Below, piece by piece: positions 28,462-36,213 of a DNA stretch of 64,000 nucleotides. How positions within the stretch are numbered: the stretch's first letter is position 1; each line of letters opens with the position of its first letter. The notes beneath the pieces are model-generated. The model did not search any database. It saw nothing but the letters and a program-made list of their open reading frames with translations, and was not told the DNA's origin. The DNA comes from VXYL01 sp965243095 (GTDB lineage Bacteria > Pseudomonadota > Gammaproteobacteria > Pseudomonadales > Azotimanducaceae). Made by a program: the position numbers and the translations under genes. The stretch is taken from the NCBI GenBank assembly GCA_965243095.1, contig OZ251530.1, forward strand, positions 2,666,001 to 2,730,000, written 5' to 3'.

Positions 28462-29109
28462 TTAACGGGCGACATGCACCTTGAACCCTAGATGTTGCTT
28501 TAGTTTGGCGTAAGGTTCCTTTGACAGCTTCTCACACACCCGGCGCATGGCGGCCGGTTCAAGTTGCTTATGTCTAGAACGGTTTAGGTGTGCGAAGTAG
28601 ATCATCTCAAACGGCCATGCGTCAAACATGGGGTACATTTTCTTTGAGTATCCGCTAACCGCGCTAAAGCTACCTTCCCCGTCAAGAAACGGTGTCAAAT
28701 CCGCGCCCCTCAAGACGCCGCAAGAGGAGAAATGGATGATGCAGTTGTCGCATGGCACGTCAATCCAACCTCCAATTTCGCGTATATCTACGGGGCCATC
28801 GGCCAAACAGACTTGCCCGGCGCTGCCGTGAATACCGATGTGTAGGATTGGGTAGGACCAGGGATACTGGCACCACCGTTTGATGAAGAACTTGAGTTCC
28901 TTTTTCGTGGCCACATCTCGATGGACGAAAGGCGTGCCGTAGTGCTTGCTCAAGGCTACCAATATCGGTTCGATTGATGTGACATCCGGTACTACAACAC
29001 CGTCACCATCGATCTTCTCGAACCAAACATTCTCAATGCTGAACACTCCGCGTTCTTTGAGCCATTCCGACCGTCGCTTTCGGCCGTGGCCGCGATCTCC
29101 GTTCGTCAT
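28462..29109 (-). CDS. small caspase/CHAT-like protein, low G+C
   Basis: 215 residues. ILHIGIHGSAG (His94) and IIHFSSCGVL (Cys130) reproduce the His-Gly and Ser-Cys motifs that form the caspase-fold dyad, in the right order after predicted beta strands. TPFVHRDVATKKELKFFIKRW resembles a family of small uncharacterised bacterial caspase-like proteins (I believe DUF6642, to be confirmed). There is no signal peptide. A 180-nt sample (28501-28680) is about 51% G+C against roughly two thirds for the neighbours, which points to transfer. The ATG starts on the base after the nuoE stop, with GGGAGG 9 nt upstream inside nuoE, so it is expressed from the nuo operon, where nuoF would be expected. Target and trigger unknown. 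Confidence 0.7.
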   Translation of the reverse strand: MTNGDRGHGRKRRSEWLKERGVFSIENVWFEKIDGDGVVVPDVTSIEPILVALSKHYGTPFVHRDVATKKELKFFIKRWCQYPWSYPILHIGIHGSAGQVCLADGPVDIREIGGWIDVPCDNCIIHFSSCGVLRGADLTPFLDGEGSFSAVSGYSKKMYPMFDAWPFEMIYFAHLNRSRHKQLEPAAMRRVCEKLSKEPYAKLKQHLGFKVHVAR

Positions 29110-29598
29110 CTACTCGAACCTCCCAAAGATCTCTCCCAGCTTCTCCGCCGTCACGTCCCCAATCAGCTCGTCGTCGATCATCATCGTCGGGGCCCGATCA
29201 CAGGCTCCCAAGCACACAATCGGCAGCAGGGTGAAGCGGTCGTCTTCGGTCGTCTCGCCCAAGCCGATGCCGAGGTGGGATTCGACGGCTTTGCGCAGGC
29301 CGTCCGCGCCCAGCACGTAGCAGGAGACGCTGTCGCACACCATTACGACGTGCCGGCCTACGGGTTTGCGGTAGATGAGGTTGTAGAAGGTGGCGATGCT
29401 GTCTAGGTTCTCGATGGACATGCCGAGCAGGCGGGCGATGACGGCGAGGCTTTCGTCCGAGACCCAGCCGCGGTGGCGTTGCACGATCATCATGGCGTCG
29501 ATGGCGGCGGAGGGGCGGTCCGGGAGGTGGGCGCATTCCTCCTCGATTTCGCGCAGCTCGGCGTCCGAGAGCACTTGGATCAACGCGGGTTCGGCCAT
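29110..29598 (-). CDS. nuoE: NADH-quinone oxidoreductase subunit E
   Basis: 162-residue thioredoxin-like subunit of the complex I NADH module, holding one 2Fe-2S cluster with ligands in CDSVSC and CLGACDRAP. IATFYNLIYRKPVGRHVVMVCD is typical. It starts 8 bp after nuoCD. In a normal operon nuoF and nuoG follow directly; here a low-G+C caspase-like gene follows instead, so the rest of complex I must be elsewhere or missing. Confidence 0.96.
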   Translation of the reverse strand: MAEPALIQVLSDAELREIEEECAHLPDRPSAAIDAMMIVQRHRGWVSDESLAVIARLLGMSIENLDSIATFYNLIYRKPVGRHVVMVCDSVSCYVLGADGLRKAVESHLGIGLGETTEDDRFTLLPIVCLGACDRAPTMMIDDELIGDVTAEKLGEIFGRFE

Positions 29599-29606
29599 CG
29601 GTTCGC

Positions 29607-31373
29607 CTACCTGTCCACGTCCGCCATGACGAAGTCGATGCTGGCGATGATGGCGATGAGGTCGGCCACCATGAAGCCGCGGCTGATGAGCGGAATCTGT
29701 TGCAAGGCGGGGAAGGACGGGGTGCGTACGCGGGTGCGATAGGCCATCGTGCCGCCGTCGGAAATGGAGTAGTAGGAGTTCCAACCCTTGGTGGCTTCCA
29801 CCGTGGTGGAGGATTCGCCGGCCGGAATCACCGGCCCCCAGCTCACGTTCAGGAAGTGGTGGATGAGCGTTTCGATGTCCTGCATCGTGCGCTCTTTGCG
29901 GGGCGGGGTGGTGAGGCGGTGGTCGGATTTCACCGGGCCGCTTGGCATGTTGTCCACGCATTGGCGGAGGATGCGCAGGCTCTGGCGGATCTCCTCCACG
30001 CGCACTTCGCAGCGGGCGAAACAATCGCCGGCTTCGGCGATGGGGATGTCGAAGTCGAACTCGTCGTACATGCTGTAGGGGCGTTTCTTCCGCAAGTCCC
30101 AGTCGTGGCCGGTGGCGCGCAGGGAGGCGCCGGTGATGCCCCAATCCAATCCCTCGGCGGTGGTGTAGGCGCCGATGCCTTGGGTGCGGCGCTTCAGGAT
30201 CTTGTTGCGCAGCGCCATCTTTTCGTAGTGGTCGAGGCGGGCGGGCATGTAATCGCAGAAGTCCCGCACCATCGTGTCCCAACCGTCCGGCAGGTCGCTG
30301 GTGACGCCGCCGATGCGGAACCAACTCGGGTGCATTCGGCCGCCGGTGATGGCCTCGATGATGGAGAACAAGCGTTCCCGATCCGCGAACATGTAGAACA
30401 CCGGCGACATCTGCCCCACGTCCTGCGCGAAGGTGCCGTAGAACAACAGATGGCTGGCGATGCGAAAACACTCGCTCAGCATCACGCGGATCACTTGGGC
30501 GCGTTCCGGCACCTCGATGCCGGCCAGTTTTTCCACGTTCATCACATACGGCAGGTTGTTCATCACGCCGCCGAGATAGTCCACCCGATCCGTGTAGGGG
30601 ATGTAGGTGTGCCAGCTTTGCCGCTCGGCCATTTTTTCCTGAGCGCGGTGGTGGTAGCCGATGTCCGGCACCGCCTGCACGATCACTTCGCCATCGAGTT
30701 GCAGCGCGATGCGGAACACGCCGTGAACGCTCGGGTGGTTGGGGCCGAGATTCAGGAACATGAAGTCCGTGTGCTTGGTTTTGCGGCTCATGCCCCATTC
30801 TTCCGGCACGAACCGCAACGCCTCCTGCTGCTGCGCTTGGAACTCCGGCGTCATCTGGAACGGGTCCATTTCCGTGGCGCGCGCCGGATGTTCCTTGCGC
30901 AGCGGATGGCCTTCCCACAGCGCCGGCGTGAGGATGCGGCGCAGGTTGGAATGGCCGTCGAAACGGATGCCGAACATGTCGAAGGCTTCGCGCTCGTACC
31001 AGTTCGCCACCGGGTAGATGGATTCCGTGGACTCAATGCTCTCGCCGTCTTGCAGCGCCACTTTCACGCGGATGTCGTCGTCGCCGGAAAGCGACATCAG
31101 GTGGTAGAACACGGTGAAATCGGAATCCGGCTGGCCGTTGCGGTTGCGGCGGGTGCGCTCGTCGATGGCTGAGAGATCGAACATCAGCTCGAAGCGGGCG
31201 GGGGCGTCGTGCTTCAGGTAGCGCAGAATGGGGCGGAGTTTTTCTTTCGGCACCCAAACCGTGGGAATGTCGTCCGCGCACTTCTGTACGGTGCAATCCT
31301 CGCCGAAGTGGGTGGCGAGATCCGCGGGCAGATGGTGGTGTTCGTCCACCTCGTTTTCGGCCACCTCCGCCAT
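29607..31373 (-). CDS. nuoCD: NADH-quinone oxidoreductase fused subunits C and D
   Basis: 588 residues. The NuoC part (to about residue 190) ends with NWYEREAFDMFGIRFDGHSNLRRI; the NuoD part begins near FMFLNLGPNHPSVHGVFRIAL and continues to the C-terminal GFMVADLIAIIASIDFVMADVDR. Together they form the peripheral-arm subunits next to the quinone site. The fused form is typical of Gammaproteobacteria such as Escherichia and Pseudomonas. Its ATG overlaps the nuoB stop by one base (TGATG). Confidence 0.97.
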   Translation of the reverse strand: MAEVAENEVDEHHHLPADLATHFGEDCTVQKCADDIPTVWVPKEKLRPILRYLKHDAPARFELMFDLSAIDERTRRNRNGQPDSDFTVFYHLMSLSGDDDIRVKVALQDGESIESTESIYPVANWYEREAFDMFGIRFDGHSNLRRILTPALWEGHPLRKEHPARATEMDPFQMTPEFQAQQQEALRFVPEEWGMSRKTKHTDFMFLNLGPNHPSVHGVFRIALQLDGEVIVQAVPDIGYHHRAQEKMAERQSWHTYIPYTDRVDYLGGVMNNLPYVMNVEKLAGIEVPERAQVIRVMLSECFRIASHLLFYGTFAQDVGQMSPVFYMFADRERLFSIIEAITGGRMHPSWFRIGGVTSDLPDGWDTMVRDFCDYMPARLDHYEKMALRNKILKRRTQGIGAYTTAEGLDWGITGASLRATGHDWDLRKKRPYSMYDEFDFDIPIAEAGDCFARCEVRVEEIRQSLRILRQCVDNMPSGPVKSDHRLTTPPRKERTMQDIETLIHHFLNVSWGPVIPAGESSTTVEATKGWNSYYSISDGGTMAYRTRVRTPSFPALQQIPLISRGFMVADLIAIIASIDFVMADVDR

Positions 31374-32056
31374 CAGGCGCGCTTCTTGCCCAGCAAGTCC
31401 GCCGAAAGCGGCGCGTCGCCCACGGTGGTGGGCTCGGCGAGGTCGGTCGCGCGCATGCGTTCGGGGGCGTGAATGTCGCGTTGGCTCGGCTGGTAGCGCG
31501 TCACGCCGCCATCCTCGCCCACCAGCCACGAAAGCGGCCGGCGCGTGTTCTTCACCGCTTCCTGCAGCAGCGTCAGCCCTTGCATGAACGCTTCCGGGCG
31601 GGGCGGGCAGCCGGGCACGTACACGTCCACCGGCAGGAACTTGTCCGCGCCCTGCACCACGCTGTACACGTCAAACATGCCGCCGGAGTTGGCGCAGGAA
31701 CCCATCGAAATCACCCAGCGCGGCTCCAGCAACTGCTCGTAGAGATGTTGCAGCACCGGCGCCATCTTGCGGAAAACGGTGCCGGAAACCACGATGAGGT
31801 CGGCTTGGCGCGGCGTGGCGCGAATCACCTCCGCGCCGAACCGCGAAATGTCGTGGCGCGAGGTGAACGACGTAGCCATCTCCACGTAGCAGCAGGAGAG
31901 GCCGAAGTTGAACGGCCAGATGGAGTTGGCGCGCCCCCAAGCGACCAGATCCTCCAGCTTGGCGGTGAGGAAGCTCTTGCCGGCTTCCTCGTTGTAGGCG
32001 TCGTCCACGTCGCGCATGGGCGCATCCGCTTCGGCTTTCACCAAGCGCCACTGCAT
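31373..32056 (-). CDS. nuoB: NADH-quinone oxidoreductase subunit B
   Basis: 227 residues. Carries the N2 cluster ligands: the Cys-Cys pair in GLSCCYVEM, one Cys in MGSCANSGG and one in YVPGCPPRPEAF. Starts 2 bp after nuoA and runs into nuoCD. The frame can be extended upstream through nuoA but the ATG at 32056 matches the normal NuoB start. Confidence 0.97.
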   Translation of the reverse strand: MQWRLVKAEADAPMRDVDDAYNEEAGKSFLTAKLEDLVAWGRANSIWPFNFGLSCCYVEMATSFTSRHDISRFGAEVIRATPRQADLIVVSGTVFRKMAPVLQHLYEQLLEPRWVISMGSCANSGGMFDVYSVVQGADKFLPVDVYVPGCPPRPEAFMQGLTLLQEAVKNTRRPLSWLVGEDGGVTRYQPSQRDIHAPERMRATDLAEPTTVGDAPLSADLLGKKRA

Positions 32057-32058
32057 GG

Positions 32059-32508
32059 TCAGGCCACCTCCGGCTCGGCGCGGGTGAGCGCGTAGTTGCT
32101 GGGCGCCGGGGCGCGGCGCTTCAACCCCCAATCCAAGGCGCCGCTCCGCCACTCGTAGAAGAGCGCCGCGAGCAGCAACAGGATGAACACGCTTGCGCCG
32201 ATGTAGCCGCGCCAACCCAAGTCGAAGAAGGCCACCGCCCACGCGATGATGAAGATGGTCTCCAAATCGAAAATCACGAAGAACACCGCGATGAGGTAGA
32301 ACTCGATGGAAAGCCGCAGTTCCTCGGCGTCGCCCACCGGCACGATGCCGGACTCGAACGGCATTGTGCGTGCGCCGCCATGCCGCGCCTTCGCGCCGAT
32401 GAACCAAGCGCCGACGAGCGCCACCGCCACCACCGCGCCAACGGCGAGCATGAACAGCAGCAACGGCAGCATGTCCCAAGCGGCCGCAGCCGCGCCATCT
32501 TCCGACAC
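32059..32508 (-). CDS. nuoA: NADH-quinone oxidoreductase subunit A
   Basis: About 149 residues with three membrane helices: LLLFMLAVGAVVAVALVGAWF, the IEFYLIAVFFVIFDLET helix and the IGASVFILLLLAALFY helix. Loop PFESGIVPVGDAEELRLS is the NuoA hallmark. I choose GTG at 32508 because GGGAG lies 5 nt upstream; ATG at 32472 would give 137 residues and remains possible. First gene of nuoA-B-CD-E. Confidence 0.92.
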   Translation of the reverse strand: MSEDGAAAAAWDMLPLLLFMLAVGAVVAVALVGAWFIGAKARHGGARTMPFESGIVPVGDAEELRLSIEFYLIAVFFVIFDLETIFIIAWAVAFFDLGWRGYIGASVFILLLLAALFYEWRSGALDWGLKRRAPAPSNYALTRAEPEVA

Positions 32509-33015
32509 CAACGCTCCCAAGATGCCCGCGACGCGGGACGCGAAAACGGGCGCTACGATACAGATGCCGTTGCCTATGGGCAAGCCGAATGAGCGCTTGG
32601 CGCTCCTAGGCCGTGCGCACGGCCGTGGTGGCGTGGCGGCGGCGGTGCGCCGAAGGAAGGCACGATCGGCCGCGTACCCGCCTCGCGTTTCTGGAAGCGC
32701 GGCAAATCGCCCATGTCGAGAAAACCCCTGCCGCCGGTGGCTTCGAAATAGTTGTAGGCGTCTTGCGCGTCGGCGCCCGGGTGGGTCAGCGCCGTCACCC
32801 GCTCGCTCAGCCGGCGCAGCTGCGCTTCGCTTGGCGGATGCGCCGCGTCCACCAGCAATATGGCCGCGGCGCGCAGCCGCTTCGGGGCCGCCGCGGCGTC
32901 TGAGTGCGCTGACCCTCGCAGCAGGCCCGGTACCCTCCAGTAGCAGATCGTTCGCGTTGACGAGCTCGCGGGTTGTTCGGTAGGCTTGTTCGCAAGTGGG
33001 TTGGAAGGGATGCGC
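32509..33015. other. 507-bp divergent intergenic region between nuoA and gltA
   Basis: Should hold the promoters of the nuo operon and gltA, but I find no convincing -35/-10 pair. An open minus-strand frame that ends at 32574 has protein-like content from about 32935 downward (AAAILLVDAAHPPSEAQLRR, then AYNYFEATGGRGFLDM), without a good start or any family I recognise. It could be a small gene or a gene remnant. Left unannotated as CDS. Confidence 0.4.
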
Positions 33016-34368
33016 ATGGCGGAGTCGGCGCGCACTGGAGACGTTGCGGGTGCCGTTGGAGGCCCCGTTGGAGGCCCCGCTGGAGAGAAGCGCGCACGGC
33101 TGGTCGTGGATGGTGGGGAAGCCATCGAACTGCCGGTGCTGCGCGCCAGCCTCGGCCACGACGTCATCGACATCGGCGCGCTCACGGAGCGCGGCTACTT
33201 CACCTACGACCCGGGCTTCGTCTCCACCGCCGCTTGCGACTCGAACATCACGTTCATCGACGGCGACGCCGGTACGCTGCTGCACCGCGGCTATCCCATC
33301 GAGCAACTGGCCGCCGGCTCGGATTTCCCGGAACTCTGCTACCTGCTGTTGAACGAGCACCTGCCGAACCGCCGGCAGAAAGACGCCTTCGTACGCCAAA
33401 TCGCCGCGGAACGGGGTGTGCCCGATGGTGTGCGCCACATGCTGGCGCAGTTCTCCCAAGACGCGCACCCGATGGGCATTATGACGGCGCTAACGGGAGC
33501 TTTGGCGGCGGAATACCACGACGGGCTGGACATCGCCGAGGAAGCGCACCGCCAGACCACCGCCGTGCGCCTCATCGCCAAGATGCCCATGCTCGCGGCG
33601 CTCGCCTACCGCCACGGCAAGGGCCTGCCGCCGCCGCCACCGCCGCGGCCGGACATGGGCTACGCCGAGCACTTTCTCCATACGGTCTTCGCCGAGGACG
33701 AGGGCTACGAGGTCAATCCGGTCATCGCCCGCGCCATGGAACGCATCCTGATGCTCCATGCCGACCACGAGCAGAACGCCTCCACCTCCACCGTGCGGCT
33801 GGCCGGCTCCACCGGCACGAATCCGTATTCCGCGATCGCCGCCGGCATCGCGGCGCTGTGGGGGCCGGCGCACGGCGGCGCCAACGAGGCGGTGCTGAAG
33901 ATGCTCGCGGACATCGGTGCGCCGGGGAACATCGGCAAGTTCGTGGCGCGCGCCAAAGACAAGAACGACCCGTTCCGCGTCATGGGCTTCGGCCACCGCG
34001 TGTACAAGAACTACGACCCCCGCGCCACGGTGATGCAGGAAACCTGCCACGAGGTGCTCGCGGAGCTCGGGGTGGAAAGCGACCCCATGCTGCAGATGGC
34101 CCAGCGCTTGGAGAAGATCGCCCTTGAAGACGAGTTCTTCGTCGAACGCCGGCTCTACCCGAACGTGGACTTCTACTCCGGCATCACCTTGCAGGCGGTG
34201 GGCATTCCCACGGAGATGTTCACGGTGATCTTCACTGTCGGCCGCACCCCGGGCTGGATCGCCCACTGGAGCGAGATGGTGAGCGCCCCCTACAAGATCG
34301 GCCGCCCGCGCCAGCTCTACCGAGGCGAAACGGCGCGGGATTTCGTTCCGTTGGAAGTGCGCGGCTAG
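33016..34368 (+). CDS. gltA: citrate synthase, Gram-negative hexameric type
   Basis: 450 residues; condenses oxaloacetate and acetyl-CoA. Catalytic-site segments WGPAHGGANEAVLKML, FRVMGFGHRVYKNYDPRA and YPNVDFYSGI match E. coli GltA closely along the whole length. ATG 33016 is chosen because GGAAGGG ends 6 nt upstream; the preceding in-frame ATG at 33010 touches that site. The N-terminus is extended by a Gly/Pro/Val stretch encoded by three 12-bp repeats (about 33052-33083). The stop shares the palindrome CTAG with the stop of the converging helicase gene. Confidence 0.97.
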   Translation: MAESARTGDVAGAVGGPVGGPAGEKRARLVVDGGEAIELPVLRASLGHDVIDIGALTERGYFTYDPGFVSTAACDSNITFIDGDAGTLLHRGYPIEQLAAGSDFPELCYLLLNEHLPNRRQKDAFVRQIAAERGVPDGVRHMLAQFSQDAHPMGIMTALTGALAAEYHDGLDIAEEAHRQTTAVRLIAKMPMLAALAYRHGKGLPPPPPPRPDMGYAEHFLHTVFAEDEGYEVNPVIARAMERILMLHADHEQNASTSTVRLAGSTGTNPYSAIAAGIAALWGPAHGGANEAVLKMLADIGAPGNIGKFVARAKDKNDPFRVMGFGHRVYKNYDPRATVMQETCHEVLAELGVESDPMLQMAQRLEKIALEDEFFVERRLYPNVDFYSGITLQAVGIPTEMFTVIFTVGRTPGWIAHWSEMVSAPYKIGRPRQLYRGETARDFVPLEVRG

Positions 34369-36204
34369 GCGGCGTCCACCTCGTCCACGGCGCGATAGCC
34401 GGGCGGCAGCGCCGCGCCGGTGGCGAGGGTGTGCTTGAGATCCCGTGTGTGGCGGCACATGCCGCGGTACCGGAAGCCCTTGCAGTCGCAAACGAGGTCG
34501 GCGCCGTCCACCTCCACGCGGTGGCTGGCGCCGGGTTTGGAGGCGCTGGTGACGGCGTACACGGCGCGGTTTGGCCCGCGCAACGCCGCCGCCAATGCGT
34601 GGATGGCTTGCTCCGCCACCGGTTCGAGTTCCGCCCGCGTCCGCGCGGACAACGCCGCGGCGTTCTCGCGCAGGTAGCGTTCGGACGCGGCGCGGAGCAG
34701 TTGCTCGACGGCGTCGCCATCCGCCGAAGCATCGTCCACTTGCGCGAAGGCGGCGTCCAAGTGCGCCATCATGCGCCGCAGCTCGGTCAGCACGTCGTTG
34801 TCGGCGGCGTCGCCGAGGGCGCGTCCCTCCACGATGGCGTCCACTAGCCGCGCTTTCGTCTCCAGCACCGTGCGCACGAACTCCTCCAGCGTCCTGCGGG
34901 CAATCATGTAGGTGACGTTGACGGTGCCGTGCTGGCCGATGCGGTGGGCGCGGTCTTCCGCCTGCCAGTGGTTGGCGGGCACCCAGTCCAAATCGTTGAA
35001 CACCACCTGCCGCGCCGCGGTGAGGTTGATGCCCCCCGGCGGCGTGAATCTGGCCGATGAAGACGCGCACGGATTCGTCCTGCTGGAAGCGGTCCACCAA
35101 CGCCAAGCGCTTGCCGGTCGGCACCTTGCCGGTGACGCACACCGCCTGTTCGCCCAGGGCGCGCTCCAGACGGTCGGTCACCTTGGTGAAGCAGGAATAG
35201 ACGATCACCTTCTCGTCCTGCGCCGCGGCGCCGCGCACGAAATCCAAGGTTTGCGGCACCTTCGCCACGGCGACGGCGCGCCGGGCGCCGGCGAACATCC
35301 CCATCCCGTGCCGGAAGCCGCGCTCGGTGCGCTCGCCGCTCAGGAACGCGCGCACCGCGTCGTGCAAGCGGTCGCGCACGTCTTCGGCGATGTCCACGTC
35401 CACCCAGGCACGCTGTTTGGCGGGCAGATCCAACACTTGGTCCTTGGTGCGCCGCAGCATGATGCCCTGTAGCTGCACCGCCAGCTCTTCGGCGTTGCTG
35501 ACGCCGCCCGTCAGCCAATGGCCGTAGTCGTTCTTGCGCCCGTCGCAGTAGCGTTTGGCGAACGCGAGAAAACTGCGTCCGAGCGCGTGGTCCACCAGTT
35601 GCAGCAGGGGGAACAGATCCCGCGGCCGGTTCGTCAGCGGTGTGCCGGTAAGCACATGCACCACCGGGCCCCGTTGTCGGCCGCTCGCCTCGTCGCCTTC
35701 CACCAAGCGCCGCGAGTAGCGGCTGCGCTGCGAGCGGTGGTTCTTGATGTAGTGCCCTTCGTCGAACACCAAACCCGCGAAGCGATGCGCGCCGAGCGCG
35801 TCGATGTGGCGTTTCAGCAGGTCGTAGTTGATCACCATCCAGCCGGCGAAGCCGGGCGCCGGCGGCGGGCGTGGCCCGACCACGAATGTCTCCACGTCGG
35901 CCTCGGCTCGGTCGCCGGCCAAAGCCAAGCGGATCTCGCGCATCCAGTTGTGCTTCACCGACGCCGGGCAGACGACCAGGTACGGCCCTACGGGTTCGGC
36001 CGCCGTCATGGCGTGGACGGATTGGCGCGTTTTGCCCAGCCCCATGTCGTCGGCGAGGATCGAGCGCCGCCGAGCCAAGAGAAAGGCCACGCCCTCCACT
36101 TGGTGGGCGTATAGGCCGGCGGCTATCCGACGGGCGCGGGCAAGCGCCGCCGCCGGCGCGGGGCCGCCGCGCCTTGGCGCTTTTCGCTCCAAGGGCGGCG
36201 GCAA
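34365..36204 (-). pseudogene. SNF2-family helicase with C-terminal SWIM zinc finger, single-base frameshift
   Basis: Would encode about 612 residues. N-terminal motor: HQVEGVAFLLARRRSILADD and MGLGKTRQSVHAM (Walker A), LVFDEGHYIKN (DEGH box), HVLTGTPLTNRPRD, GIMLRRTKDQVLDLP. The frame breaks after VRVFIGQIHAAGG; removing one base from the C6 run at 35032-35037 restores GINLTAARQVVFNDLDWVP, HRIGQHGTVNVTY (motif VI) and a SWIM finger (VCDCKGFRYRGMCRHT). Both parts are well preserved, so this may be a sequencing error or recent mutation and not old decay. TTG at 36204, 9 bp after the TonB receptor stop, is the first usable start. Predicted nucleic-acid-dependent ATPase; partner unknown. Confidence 0.85.
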
Positions 36205-36213
36205 GATCGGGCG

